Source: CALANV01 sp036381615
Lineage (GTDB): Bacteria; Pseudomonadota; Alphaproteobacteria; CACIAM-22H2
Length of the DNA stretch: 64,000 bases
Assembly: GCA_036381615.1 (NCBI GenBank)
Contig: DASVCL010000030.1
Coordinates: forward strand, 1 to 64,000
Direction: 5' to 3'
Positions 9,074 through 18,289 of this stretch are shown here, one piece after another (the first letter of the stretch is position 1; every line of letters begins with the position of its first letter). The position numbers and the translations under genes are program-made. Under the pieces are notes generated by a model. The model did not search any database and was not told the DNA's origin. It saw only the letters and a list, made by a program, of their open reading frames with translations.

Positions 9074-10072
9074 TCAGCCCCACACCGAACGATAGGATCG
9101 CAGCGTGCCGAGATCGCGCGCCGCATAGACGCCACGGGCAATGGCGCGGGCGAGGCAGTCGGCGGCGAGCGAGCCGAGCCGGGCAAGATCGGCAGGGCCA
9201 TTGACCGGCCGCGCGCCGGTGGCGAGTACGAACACGGTATCGCCGTCGAACGGCGTATGTACCGGCCGAATCGCGCGCGCGAATCCGTCCTGGGCCATCA
9301 GCGCGACGCGATGCGCCTCTGCCTTGCCGAGCGCCGCGTTGGTTGCGACGACGGCAATTGTCGTGTTCGCGCCGGGCAGCATGACGGAGTTGGGGGTCGT
9401 GTCGAGATCGATGCGCGTGCCCGGTGCCGGTGCGCCGCGGCCGCCGAATTCGTCACCCTGTTCCAATCCTGCTGCCCAGAACCGGTCGGTACCGGGGACC
9501 AGCACGCTGCCCGAACAGTTGACCGCCGCCAGCGCCCCGACCTCGAAGCCGTCGTCGGTCGTCCACGATGCGCTGCCGAGCCCACCTTTCAGCCCGCCGG
9601 CCCGCGCCCCGTAGCCGGCGCCGGCATTGCCCAACTTGAAATCGCGGGCGGCATTCGACAGCGCTTTGAGGCCCAGCCGTCGGTAGGGCGGTGCCATGCC
9701 CCAATTCTTGTCGCCTCCGTTCAGCAGGTCGAACAGGATCGCTGCCGGCACGATCGGCACGACCGCATTCCGCACGCGGAAGCCGCGACCCTGCGCGGCC
9801 AGCGCGTTCGTGACCGCGCCCGCGGCGTCGAGGCCGAAGACGGAGCCGCCCGCCAGCACGATCGCATCGACGCGGTCGACGAGACAGCTTGGATCGAGCA
9901 GTTCGGTTTCGCGCGTGCCCGGCGCGCCGCCGGTCACGGCGACGGCGGCCACGGCGGGGCGATCGGGCACGACGACCGTCACGCCCGTGCGGACGCGCCG
10001 ATCCTCGGCGTTGCCGACCTTGATGCCGGCGACGTCGGTAATCAGGTTGCGACGCGGTCGTCGTCGGGTCAC
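9074..10072 (-). CDS. P1 family (S58/DmpA-like) peptidase
   Basis: This is a 332-residue N-terminal-nucleophile-type aminopeptidase/amidase. Family motifs include ITDVAGIKVGNAED at the N-terminus, LAGGSVFGLDAAGAV near residue 73, and NTTIAVVATNAAL, whose Thr237 is the predicted autoprocessing nucleophile. The GTG at 10072 overlaps the M20 peptidase stop by four bases (GTGA), so the start is decided by coupling. Relatives include DmpA and beta-peptidyl aminopeptidases; the substrate here is unknown. Its neighbours, an M20 peptidase and a nucleoside hydrolase, suggest salvage of small amides or peptides. Confidence 0.88.
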   Translation of the reverse strand: MTRRRPRRNLITDVAGIKVGNAEDRRVRTGVTVVVPDRPAVAAVAVTGGAPGTRETELLDPSCLVDRVDAIVLAGGSVFGLDAAGAVTNALAAQGRGFRVRNAVVPIVPAAILFDLLNGGDKNWGMAPPYRRLGLKALSNAARDFKLGNAGAGYGARAGGLKGGLGSASWTTDDGFEVGALAAVNCSGSVLVPGTDRFWAAGLEQGDEFGGRGAPAPGTRIDLDTTPNSVMLPGANTTIAVVATNAALGKAEAHRVALMAQDGFARAIRPVHTPFDGDTVFVLATGARPVNGPADLARLGSLAADCLARAIARGVYAARDLGTLRSYRSVWG

Positions 10073-11367
10073 GCGAGCGGCACGCCGAGCAGGCGCAGCG
10101 TGGCGGCGGCCATCACCTTCGCCGAGGCCACCATGTCGTCGATGGCGACGAACTCGTCCGGCTGGTGGGCGAGCTCGAGCAGCCCCGGTCCGTAGGCGAC
10201 GCAATCGTGCAGATGGCCGATGCGGGCGATGTGTTTCTGGTCGTATGTGCCGGGCGAGGCGATGTGCGCCGCCGGCCGGCCGAGTACGCGCTCGATCGCC
10301 GCGTCGAGCGCCCGGACGACGGGCGCATCCGGCGGCGTCATCGTCGGCTCGAACGTCATGATGTCGCGGATGCGATAGGCCAGGCCCGGCCGTTCGCGCA
10401 CGGTCCGCTCCAGGAGATCGACGATCTCGCGCCGCACGTCCTCGAGCCGCTCCTCGATCAGGAACCGGCGATCGATGACCAGCCGACAGGAATCGGCGAC
10501 GAGCGGCGCCGGCAATCCGTCATAATCTTCGGCAAGGCCGCCATGAATGGCATTGTAGTTCAGCGTCGATGCGCGGGCGCCGTCCGGCACGACCGGCATG
10601 GCGGTGCGGCGTTCCTGCAGCGCGGGATAAAGCTCGGTCTCGACCGCGGCAAGGAAGGCGGCCATGCCGCGGATCGCGCTGACGCCCAGAAACGGCATCG
10701 AACCGTGGGCGATGCGGCCCTTCATCTCTACCTCGGCCCACCACACGCCGCGGTGGCCGAGGCAGACGCGGTCGACCTGAAGAGGTTCGGGAATGATCAC
10801 ATGATCGACGCGGGGCGCCGAGAAGTAGCCGCGCTCGGCGAGCCATGCGACGCCGCCATAGCCGCCCGACTCCTCGTCGACCGTTCCCGAGATCTCGATT
10901 GCGCCGGGGAAGGGAATGCCCTCGGCGAGAATCGCCTCTACCGCGATGATCGCGGCGGCGATCCCGCCTTTCATGTCGCAGGTGCCGCGGCCGAAGATCT
11001 TGCCGTCGCGGACGATGCCGGCGAACGGGTCGACGGTCCAGCCGGCGCCGGGCGCCACCACGTCGATGTGGCCATTGAAATGCACGCAGGGGCCGGGCCC
11101 CCGGCCTTCGACTCGTGCGACGATGTTGGTCCGCGGATAGCGCGCCGTGTCGCCGCGTGCGCCGGCGGCGCGCAGATACTCGACGCGGAATCCCCGCGGC
11201 GCGAGACGCCGCCCGATCAGCTCCGCACAATCGGTATATGCCTCGCCCGGGGGGTTGACGGTCGGAATGCGGACGAGGGCCTGCGTCAAGGCGACGAGTT
11301 CATCACGGCTCTGATCGATGCGGGCAAAGAGGCGGGCAAGCCGGTCGGGTGCCGAGGTAGCGGTCAT
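10069..11367 (-). CDS. M20 family metallopeptidase (ArgE/DapE-like deacylase)
   Basis: This 432-residue cytosolic zinc hydrolase cleaves an amide bond in an acylated amino acid or dipeptide. Metal and catalytic motifs are complete: GHIDVVAPG (His100, Asp102), GRGTCDMKGG (Asp131) and VDEESGGYGG (catalytic Glu165 and metal Glu166). A lid/dimerisation domain follows with the typical KGRIAHGSMP segment. It is the first gene of a three-gene operon with the P1 peptidase and nucleoside hydrolase. ArgE, DapE and carboxypeptidase G2 activities cannot be separated from sequence alone. Confidence 0.88.
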   Translation of the reverse strand: MTATSAPDRLARLFARIDQSRDELVALTQALVRIPTVNPPGEAYTDCAELIGRRLAPRGFRVEYLRAAGARGDTARYPRTNIVARVEGRGPGPCVHFNGHIDVVAPGAGWTVDPFAGIVRDGKIFGRGTCDMKGGIAAAIIAVEAILAEGIPFPGAIEISGTVDEESGGYGGVAWLAERGYFSAPRVDHVIIPEPLQVDRVCLGHRGVWWAEVEMKGRIAHGSMPFLGVSAIRGMAAFLAAVETELYPALQERRTAMPVVPDGARASTLNYNAIHGGLAEDYDGLPAPLVADSCRLVIDRRFLIEERLEDVRREIVDLLERTVRERPGLAYRIRDIMTFEPTMTPPDAPVVRALDAAIERVLGRPAAHIASPGTYDQKHIARIGHLHDCVAYGPGLLELAHQPDEFVAIDDMVASAKVMAAATLRLLGVPLA

Positions 11368-11820
11368 GGTGACGAGGCTATGCAGCCCACGCGATTGGGG
11401 TCAATGCCGGACCGCGTCGACGTGGTTGCCGGCGGACGAAGGGGACACATGCCGCGGCTGTGGCAGGCGCGACGGCGCATCGGCGATGCCGTCCCGACCG
11501 TCGGGGTTTCGCCTTGTGCCGTGTCGTGCCCTGGGATGGGCCGGTCGCCGGTGCACACGCCTCGCGCGTGGCGGTTGCGATATCGGTCCATGACAGGTGG
11601 CGCCTCGACCCCCGAGGGCATGGGCCGGGGTGCGGGTCGCAACTCGGGCCGCAAGTCGGCAGGAACGGTCTGACCGAAAGAATCGCCGCTGCGGCCATCA
11701 TACGCATGACTTTCGCCACAGCCCTTTGCTATGAATAGCTTAACGGACCGAACGTCCATGCCCGAGAGGGCGTCGCAGTGTGGGGTGCGGGACGAACGGT
11801 CGCGCAAAGGGATTGCGGCG
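11368..11820. other. Divergent intergenic region, no assignable gene
   Basis: This 453-base stretch separates the minus-strand M20 operon from the plus-strand gamma-glutamyltransferase gene. Open frames here run antisense to each other and have no recognisable product or signal. A short inverted repeat GGAC-N5-GTCC occurs near 11745-11757, close to the gamma-glutamyltransferase start, but it is too short to be called an operator. It presumably holds the two divergent promoters. Confidence 0.5.
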
Positions 11821-13611
11821 ATGCTTGCCTGGAAGGCCGCCCGCGCCGTTCTGCGGGCGAAGAGCTTCGTTGTGCCGCTGCTGCTTGGTCTGGTGGCAGC
11901 GGACCCGTCGGCATGGGCACAGGTCCGGCCGCAGCCGGAAGGTCCCAGCGGCTTCACGGAAAAGAAGGTTGCGCTCGGCACCCGGTACATGGCGGCCGCG
12001 GCTCATCCGCTGGCGGCGGCGGCCGGCCGCGACATCCTGCGCATGGGGGGCAGCGCCGTCGACGCCGCCATCGCCATGCAGATGGTCCTCAACGTCGTCG
12101 AGCCGCAATCCTCGGGGATCGGTGGCGGCGGTTTCCTCGTCCACTACGACGCATCGACCAGGACGATCACCACCTACGACGGTCGCGAGACGGCCCCAAT
12201 GGCGGCCGGTCCGGATCTGTTCCTTGATGCGGACGGCAAGCCGTTGCCGTTTGCGGAGGCGTCCGTCGGGGGCATCGCGGTCGGCGTGCCGGGTCTGCTG
12301 CGCATGCTCGAGCTGGCGCACAAGGCCCATGGCCGCTTGCCCTGGGCGCGCCTGTTCGAGCCGGCAGTACGGATTGCGAATGATGGTTTTCCGGTCAGTC
12401 CGCGCCTGCATAAGCTGATCGCCGAGGACAAGCAGCTCGCCGAGTATCCCGCGACGGCGGCGTATTTCTACGACAAGGACGGCAAACCGCGTGCCGTCGG
12501 CGAACGCCTGGTCAACGAGCCGCTGGCGGAGACGTTGCGCATCGTCGCGGCGGGCGGGGCCGACGCCTTTTATACCGGCGCGATCGCGCGCGACATCGTC
12601 GCCGCCGTTCAGACGACGGGCGCGCGGCCCGGCCGCCTGACGCTCGGCGATCTTGCGGGCTACCAGGCCGTTCAGCGCGACCCCGTCTGCGGCATCTATC
12701 GGATCTATCGCGTCTGCGGCATGGGTCCGCCGTCGTCGGGCGGCATCGCCATCGTGCAGGCGCTCGGCGTTCTCGACCGTTTCGATCTCAAGTCGCTTGC
12801 CGCCAACTCCGTCGCGGCGGTCCACCTCATCAGCGAGGCGAGCCGTCTCGCTTTTGCCGACCGCAATTATTATGTCGCCGATCCGGCATTCGTTGACGTG
12901 CCGGTCGAGGGGCTGACGCAGCCCCGCTACCTCCGTCAGCGCGCCCGGCTCGTCTCGATCGAGCAGACGATGGGTCGCGCGGAGCCCGGCCGGCCCGAAG
13001 GCATTACGCTCGACCGGCGGCAGCGCCGGGATATGACGATCGAGCTGCCCGGCACCACCCATATCAGCGCGGTCGATGCCGCCGGCAACGCGGTTGCGCT
13101 CACCAGCAGTATCGAGCAGGCGTTCGGTAGCCGGGTCTTCGTGCGCGGCTTTCTTCTGAACAATCAGCTGACCGATTTCGCCTTTACGCCGCGCGCCGGC
13201 ACGCGCACCGTCCCCAACCGGGTGGAGCCCGGCAAACGGCCCCGCTCGTCGATGGCGCCGACCATCGTCACGGACCGCACGGGGCAGCTCGTGCTCACCG
13301 TCGGTTCGCCGGGCGGGGCGCGGATCATTCCCTACGTGCTGCAGACCCTGGTCGCCACGCTCGACTGGGGGCTTGACATCCAGGCCGCGATCAGCCTGCC
13401 GCATCATGCCAACTTGAACGGCCCGATCGAACTCGAGCGCGGCACGCCGATCACGGCCCTGGCCGGCGAGCTGCGCGGGCTTGGCCACACGGTCGAGATC
13501 AAGCCGCTCACGAGCGGTCTGCAAGGCATCGCCGTCGTTCGCCACGGCGATGCCGTCCAGTTGATGGGTGGCGCCGACCCCCGGCGCGAGGGCGAGGCGC
13601 TGGGCGACTGA
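11821..13611 (+). CDS. ggt: Gamma-glutamyltransferase
   Basis: This 596-residue secreted N-terminal-nucleophile hydrolase cleaves the gamma-glutamyl bond of glutathione and related compounds. A signal peptide covers about residues 1-34 (hydrophobic SFVVPLLLGLVAADPSAWA). The large-subunit motif GGNAVDAA-like GGSAVDAAIA and SSGIGGGGF are present. The autoprocessing site is TTHISAVDAAGNAVALT; Thr412 is the predicted nucleophile. GSPGGARIIPYVLQTL forms the oxyanion region. The ATG at 11821 begins the signal peptide after a GGGA site; an upstream in-frame ATG at 11731 would put 30 polar residues before it. Confidence 0.92.
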   Translation: MLAWKAARAVLRAKSFVVPLLLGLVAADPSAWAQVRPQPEGPSGFTEKKVALGTRYMAAAAHPLAAAAGRDILRMGGSAVDAAIAMQMVLNVVEPQSSGIGGGGFLVHYDASTRTITTYDGRETAPMAAGPDLFLDADGKPLPFAEASVGGIAVGVPGLLRMLELAHKAHGRLPWARLFEPAVRIANDGFPVSPRLHKLIAEDKQLAEYPATAAYFYDKDGKPRAVGERLVNEPLAETLRIVAAGGADAFYTGAIARDIVAAVQTTGARPGRLTLGDLAGYQAVQRDPVCGIYRIYRVCGMGPPSSGGIAIVQALGVLDRFDLKSLAANSVAAVHLISEASRLAFADRNYYVADPAFVDVPVEGLTQPRYLRQRARLVSIEQTMGRAEPGRPEGITLDRRQRRDMTIELPGTTHISAVDAAGNAVALTSSIEQAFGSRVFVRGFLLNNQLTDFAFTPRAGTRTVPNRVEPGKRPRSSMAPTIVTDRTGQLVLTVGSPGGARIIPYVLQTLVATLDWGLDIQAAISLPHHANLNGPIELERGTPITALAGELRGLGHTVEIKPLTSGLQGIAVVRHGDAVQLMGGADPRREGEALGD

Positions 13612-13870
13612 CCAGGGCGCTCGTCTCGACGCGCACGGCAGCATGTCGGGCCGGACCGCCCGGCCTGCTTTCGACCTCTTCCGACGACCTGCCGCCTTCG
13701 CCGACGAGATACGCGACGGGGGAAGGGCCTTCTTTTGTGCCCGGATCGTATGGCGTCGCGCGACGACTCTTTGACTGGAATCCGTTGGTCTTTCGCTTCG
13801 AACCCTTCGGACGCTATAAGGGCGGCACGCTGACGGCGACGTTTCGCCGTCGCCACACTGCCGAGTCTGC

Positions 13871-15058
13871 ATGGCTACCTATCCCGTCGTCCGGCTTCAG
13901 TCCGGTCGCCACAAGCGCGTCGTCGCCGGTCATCCCTGGGTCTACTCGAACGAGGTCGTCATGGACGCCGCCGCCAAGGCGTTGCCGCCCGGCGGGCTCG
14001 TGCGGCTGGAGACGAGCGACGGGGCGCCGATCGGCGTCGCCATGTTCAATCCGCATCCGCTCATCAGTGCGCGGCTGCTCGCGCGCGATGCGGCGGTCGA
14101 GATCGACATCGATTTTCTCGCCGCCCGCATCGCCGCGGCGTGCGAGCTGCGTGAACGCCTGTTTCCCGGCGGCTTTTACCGCCTGATCCATGCCGAGGCC
14201 GACGGGCTGCCGGGATGCGTGATCGACCGCTACGGCGACGTTCTTTCGGTCCAGGCGAATACCGCCGGCATGGATCGGCTTATGCCCGCGCTCCTGATGG
14301 CGCTCGATCGTGTGCTGACCCCGCGCACGATCGTGCTTCGCAACGATTCCAACGCCCGCCAGCTCGAAGGACTGGAGAGCCGGGTCAGCGTCGAGAAGGG
14401 CACACTCGACGGACCGGTCGAACTCGTCGAGAACGGCAGCCGGTTCTTCGCAAATCTCGAATCCGGCCAGAAGACGGGCTGGTTCTACGACCAGCGCGAC
14501 AATCGCGCGGCGGTCGCGCGGCTGGCTGCCGGCGCGCGCGTCCTCGATCTCTATACGTATGCCGGCGGCTTCGCCGTCACCGCCGCCCGCGCCGGCGCGC
14601 GCGAGGTCGTCGCCATCGACCGTTCCGACACGGCGCTCGAACTCGCGCGGCGGGCGGCTGCCGCCAACGGCGTCGACCGCGTGTGTCGGTTCGTGCGCGC
14701 CGAGGCCTTTGCCGAACTCGAGCGGCTCGCCCGTGCGGGCGAAAGGTTCGATATCGTCGTCGCCGACCCGCCCGCCTTCGTGAAATCGAAGAAGGATCTC
14801 GGCCAGGGCGCCCGCGGCTATCGCAAGCTGGCGCGGCTCGCCGCGGCGCTCGTGGCGCCGGGCGGTTTCCTCTTCATCGCCTCGTGCTCGCATCACGTCG
14901 ACGCGTCGCTGTTCGCCGAGCAGGTCCGGCGCGGTCTCGCCGACGGTGCCCGAACGGGCCGCATTCTCGCGACCATGGGTGCGGCGGCGGATCATCCGGT
15001 GCACCCGCATCTGCCGGAGTCCGCCTATCTCAAGGGGCAGCTCTTGCAGATCGATTGA
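13871..15058 (+). CDS. rlmI: Class I rRNA (cytosine-C5) methyltransferase, RlmI-like
   Basis: This 395-residue protein methylates a cytosine in 23S rRNA, by homology with RlmI (m5C1962). It has an N-terminal PUA domain (LQSGRHKRVVAGHPWVYSNEV), a central EEHAD-like region, the ENGSRFFANLESGQKTGWFYDQRDNR segment (cited in part) characteristic of RlmI, and a SAM-binding Rossmann motif VLDLYTYAGGFAV followed by ADPPAFVKSKKDL. The ATG at 13871 fits the family length. It stands alone, with 259 bases between it and ggt and no recognisable terminator. Confidence 0.85.
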   Translation: MATYPVVRLQSGRHKRVVAGHPWVYSNEVVMDAAAKALPPGGLVRLETSDGAPIGVAMFNPHPLISARLLARDAAVEIDIDFLAARIAAACELRERLFPGGFYRLIHAEADGLPGCVIDRYGDVLSVQANTAGMDRLMPALLMALDRVLTPRTIVLRNDSNARQLEGLESRVSVEKGTLDGPVELVENGSRFFANLESGQKTGWFYDQRDNRAAVARLAAGARVLDLYTYAGGFAVTAARAGAREVVAIDRSDTALELARRAAAANGVDRVCRFVRAEAFAELERLARAGERFDIVVADPPAFVKSKKDLGQGARGYRKLARLAAALVAPGGFLFIASCSHHVDASLFAEQVRRGLADGARTGRILATMGAAADHPVHPHLPESAYLKGQLLQID

Positions 15059-15269
15059 GGCGGCGGCGATTTGGTCGCGCCGTACTTAGGGGTCTCGTCA
15101 GGCAGCCGGCCGTCGCGCCGTCCGCCGGTCGGAAATCCGGGCTAATCCTTTCCGTCGGATCATCAGGCCGAACGAGTCTTATCGCCGGGCCGGCGGCAGA
15201 GCGAAGCTAAATACGCAGCGAACGAGGCTCGTCATGAGCGATGGCGGGCCCCATTTGGGAGGACGTTCC

Positions 15270-16526
15270 ATGCGAATCATCAAGGCGATGATCGGCCTTG
15301 GTGCGGTGCTGGCGCTTGCCGGCGCCGCACAGGCGCAGTCGGGCAATCTCAAGAAGCTCCAGGACTTCAAGACGACCGGAGTGCCGCTCGAGCTGGAGAC
15401 GGTGCCGCAGAGCGGCGCGTATGCGGAACAGCTCAGAAAAAATCTGGAGCGGATCAAGCTCCCGGAAGGTTTCAGGATCGATCTCTATGCCGTGGTGCCC
15501 GACGCCCGGCACATCGCGGTCGGTCCGAGTACCGGGATGGTCTTCGTCGGCACGCGCAAGACGAAGCTCTGGGCGGTCACCGACCGGAACAAGGACCGTG
15601 TCGCGGACGAGGTGAAGGTGTTTGCGCCGTCCATCGCCATGAAGGTCCCGAACGGCGTGTGCTTCTCGCGCGACGGGTTTCTCTATGTCGTCGAGCACAA
15701 CCGGGTCCTGGTGTTCCCGGCCGCGGAGTTCTTCTACGAGGGACCGGACGTTGCGGTTGGAATCGTGGTCGACCAGGGCAAGCTGATTCCGCCTGAGGAA
15801 GAGTCATTCAATCACAGCGCCCGCGTCTGCCGGGTCGGACCGGACGACAAGCTCTATATTTCTCTCGGCCAGCCCTACAACGTGTTCGCGCCCGAGAAGA
15901 TGGATCTATACAGCCGGTGGGGAATCGGCGGCATCGTGCGCATGGATCGCGAGGGTAAAGGCCGCGAGGTCTACGCGCGCGGCATTCGCAATTCGGTCGG
16001 CATGGATTTCAATCCGAAGACCGGCGAACTGTGGTTCACCGACAATCAGGTCGACGGCATGGGCGATGACATGCCGCCGGGCGAGCTCAATCGTATCACC
16101 AAGCCCGGGCAGCACTTCGGCTTTCCTTGGTACGGTGGTGGCAAGATCCGCACCGTCGAGTACAAGGACTCCGAGCCGCCGGCCGACGTCACGCACCCGG
16201 AGATCGAGACGACACCACACGCCGCCGATCTCGGCATGGTGTTCTACACCGGCCGGATGTTCCCGGAAAAATATCGGGGCGGCATTTTCTCGGCCCAGCA
16301 CGGGTCGTGGAATCGCACCACGCCGGTCGGGGCGCGCGTGTTGTTCACCGCGATAACGCCGGACGGCAAGGCGGCGGACCCGGAGATATTCGCGGAGGGA
16401 TGGCTCGACCCTGAGACGAACGAATATCTCGGCCGCCCGGTCGACGTGGCGGTGCTTCCGGACGGGTCGCTCCTGGTCTCGGACGACTTCGCCGGCGCGA
16501 TTTATCGCATCTGGTACCAGGGTTGA
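15270..16526 (+). CDS. Sorbosone dehydrogenase-like PQQ/soluble aldose dehydrogenase family protein
   Basis: This 418-residue periplasmic protein has a signal peptide (MIGLGAVLALAGAAQA, cleavage near residue 23) and a six-bladed beta-propeller of the sorbosone/soluble glucose dehydrogenase type. Indicative segments are GFRIDLYAVVPDARHIAVG, DGFLYVVEHNRVLVFP, YARGIRNSVGMDFNPKTGELWFTDN (cited in part) and FAGAIYRIWYQG. Family members oxidise aldoses or sorbosone, usually with PQQ, and pass electrons to a cytochrome c. A cytochrome c gene lies 82 bases downstream and the PQQ biosynthetic operon follows. The ATG at 15270 is preceded by GGGAGGA. The substrate is not determined. Confidence 0.8.
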   Translation: MRIIKAMIGLGAVLALAGAAQAQSGNLKKLQDFKTTGVPLELETVPQSGAYAEQLRKNLERIKLPEGFRIDLYAVVPDARHIAVGPSTGMVFVGTRKTKLWAVTDRNKDRVADEVKVFAPSIAMKVPNGVCFSRDGFLYVVEHNRVLVFPAAEFFYEGPDVAVGIVVDQGKLIPPEEESFNHSARVCRVGPDDKLYISLGQPYNVFAPEKMDLYSRWGIGGIVRMDREGKGREVYARGIRNSVGMDFNPKTGELWFTDNQVDGMGDDMPPGELNRITKPGQHFGFPWYGGGKIRTVEYKDSEPPADVTHPEIETTPHAADLGMVFYTGRMFPEKYRGGIFSAQHGSWNRTTPVGARVLFTAITPDGKAADPEIFAEGWLDPETNEYLGRPVDVAVLPDGSLLVSDDFAGAIYRIWYQG

Positions 16527-16608
16527 GGCCAAAGCGAAGCCGATCGCGACGGCGACCGTCCCGGCCAATATCGGGGCGATCGCCGTCGTCCGGCAGAAGG
16601 GGCGGGTA

Positions 16609-16962
16609 ATGAAACGTGCCGGGTTTCCGCACTTGGTCTGTTTGTTCGCACTGGCCTTCGTCGCGGTGCTTGATGCAGGCGCGGTTGAGGTGGGCGACCC
16701 GGCCGAGGGCCGGCGCAAGGCTGCTCGATGCCAGGGCTGTCACGGGACCGACGGCATCGCGCGAATGCCGAACGTTCCTCATATCGCCGGCGAGAGCGAA
16801 ATCTATCTGGTGAAGCAGCTCGAGGCTTTCCGTACTGGTCAGCGCCAGGACCCGCAGATGTCGATCATGGCGAAGGACTTGAGCGACGCGGACATCGCCG
16901 ACCTCGCGGCCTATTACGCCCGGATCGAAATCTCGGCCCGCGTGCCCGAGAGTTTGCGCTGA
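16609..16962 (+). CDS. Small class I cytochrome c
   Basis: This 117-residue periplasmic protein has a signal peptide (FPHLVCLFALAFVAVLDAG) and one haem-binding motif CQGCH (Cys41, Cys44, His45). Met84 or Met87 is the likely axial ligand. The segment IAGESEIYLVKQLEAFRTGQR is typical of small cytochromes of the c553/c4-like group. It probably accepts electrons from the sorbosone-dehydrogenase-like protein encoded just upstream and passes them to a terminal oxidase; the partner assignment is inference from adjacency. Confidence 0.85.
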   Translation: MKRAGFPHLVCLFALAFVAVLDAGAVEVGDPAEGRRKAARCQGCHGTDGIARMPNVPHIAGESEIYLVKQLEAFRTGQRQDPQMSIMAKDLSDADIADLAAYYARIEISARVPESLR

Positions 16963-17243
16963 CGACTTCCGCCGCGCCGAAGGCGCTCAGCGCATGCAGG
17001 CGAAAAAATGCGCGAAGTCGGCGAGATCGCCGTTGCCCTCGGTCACCCGGCGATCACTGTCCTTTTGGGGCAGCCGATCTCATCCGACTGAGGGTGTGAC
17101 AACGTGCGCGGGCCGATTGAGATTCATGTTACGGCCGCGCCGACGGAGGGCATCGTAGCCGCCCGCCGATCGATGTCGGCGCCGGACGATGATGGGTTTG
17201 GTCTGTGCTGTGCATTGGTGACCCAGGCAGGAAAGGAAGCGTC

Positions 17244-17321
17244 ATGTGGAGGAAGCCGAAGATCGTCGAGATCGCGGTCGGGCTCGAGATCAACGCCTAC
17301 GCCTGCGCCGAAATCGCCTGA
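17244..17321 (+). CDS. pqqA: Coenzyme PQQ precursor peptide PqqA
   Basis: This 25-residue peptide is the ribosomal precursor of the redox cofactor pyrroloquinoline quinone. It starts with the family-typical MWRKPKIVEI and contains Glu15 and Tyr19 in EINAY, the two residues joined by PqqE and converted into PQQ. A GAAAGGAAG ribosome-binding site lies seven bases upstream. It lies 41 bases upstream of pqqB, in the usual pqqA-B-C-D-E order. The peptide ends CAEIA, a normal PqqA-type tail. It is shorter than most gene-length cut-offs and easily missed. Confidence 0.95.
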   Translation: MWRKPKIVEIAVGLEINAYACAEIA

Positions 17322-17362
17322 CGTCATGATCACGGGGGGACCCGGGCCGGAGCATTCCATTC

Positions 17363-18289
17363 GTGCGGATTCTGGTCTTGGGTGCCGCCGCCGGCGGCGG
17401 ATTCCCCCAGTGGAACTGTAATTGCGCGAACTGCCGCCGCGCGCGCGCCGGCGATCCGGCCGCGCCGCCGCGCACCCAATCGTCGCTGGCGGTGAGCGCC
17501 GACGGTGACCGCTGGGTGCTGCTCAACGCGTCGCCGGATTTGCGCCAGCAGATCCTGGCCAATACGGTGCTGCATCCGCGGCGGGATGGGCGGCACAGTC
17601 CGATCGCCGGCGTGGTGCTGACGAACGCCGACGTGGATCACGTCGCCGGGCTCCTGTCGCTGCGGGAAGGCGCGCCGTTCACCCTCTATGCGACCGACCG
17701 TGTCCTTGCCGTGCTGCGCGCCAACGCCATTTTCAACGTTCTGGATGCCGATCTCGTCGGTCGGCGGGCGATGCCGCTCGATACACCTGTTGAACTGTCC
17801 GACGTCGACGGCAGGCCGCTCGGGCTCACCGTCATGGCCTTTCCGGTTCCGGGCAAGATCGCGCTCTATCTGGAGAATGCGGCTGCCGGCGCCGACTTCG
17901 GCACGCGCGCGGGCGATACGGTCGGCCTGGAGATTTCCGCGGACTCGACGCGTCGCTTCTTCTACCTGCCGGCCTGCGCCGCGATGCCGCCCGATCTCGC
18001 CGCGCGGCTCGCGGACGCACCGCTCGTGTTCTTCGATGGAACCTTGTGGCAGGACGACGAGATGCTTGCGGCCGGTGTCGGCAGGAAGACCGGCCGGCGC
18101 ATGGGGCACATGAGCGTATCTGGCACGGATGGCGCACTCGCCGCGTTCGCGCCGCTCGGCGTGCGGCGGCGGGTGTTTATCCATGTCAACAACACGAATC
18201 CGATCCTGCTGTCGGATTCGCCGGAACGGGCCAAGGTCGAGGCGGCCGGCTGGGAGGTTGCGTACGACGGAATGGAGATTCGCTTATGA
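17363..18289 (+). CDS. pqqB: PQQ biosynthesis protein PqqB
   Basis: This 308-residue metallo-beta-lactamase-fold protein acts in PQQ synthesis, probably as a hydroxylase of the PqqA-derived precursor. The N-terminus has the PqqB hallmark GAAAGGGFPQWNCNC followed by NCRRAR, with the paired cysteines of the family. The conserved LTNADVDHVAGLLSLR and MGHMSVSG motifs are also present. The start is a GTG at 17363, giving the exact family N-terminus. The stop overlaps the pqqC start by four bases. Confidence 0.96.
   Translation: MRILVLGAAAGGGFPQWNCNCANCRRARAGDPAAPPRTQSSLAVSADGDRWVLLNASPDLRQQILANTVLHPRRDGRHSPIAGVVLTNADVDHVAGLLSLREGAPFTLYATDRVLAVLRANAIFNVLDADLVGRRAMPLDTPVELSDVDGRPLGLTVMAFPVPGKIALYLENAAAGADFGTRAGDTVGLEISADSTRRFFYLPACAAMPPDLAARLADAPLVFFDGTLWQDDEMLAAGVGRKTGRRMGHMSVSGTDGALAAFAPLGVRRRVFIHVNNTNPILLSDSPERAKVEAAGWEVAYDGMEIRL

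Noticed and set aside
11740..13872. 710-codon minus-strand open frame opposite ggt
   Set aside because: It is complementary to a complete gamma-glutamyltransferase and has the composition of a shadow frame.
17104..17421. 105-codon open frame across the pqqA region
   Set aside because: It reads through pqqA in another frame and lacks any similarity; pqqA itself is clear.
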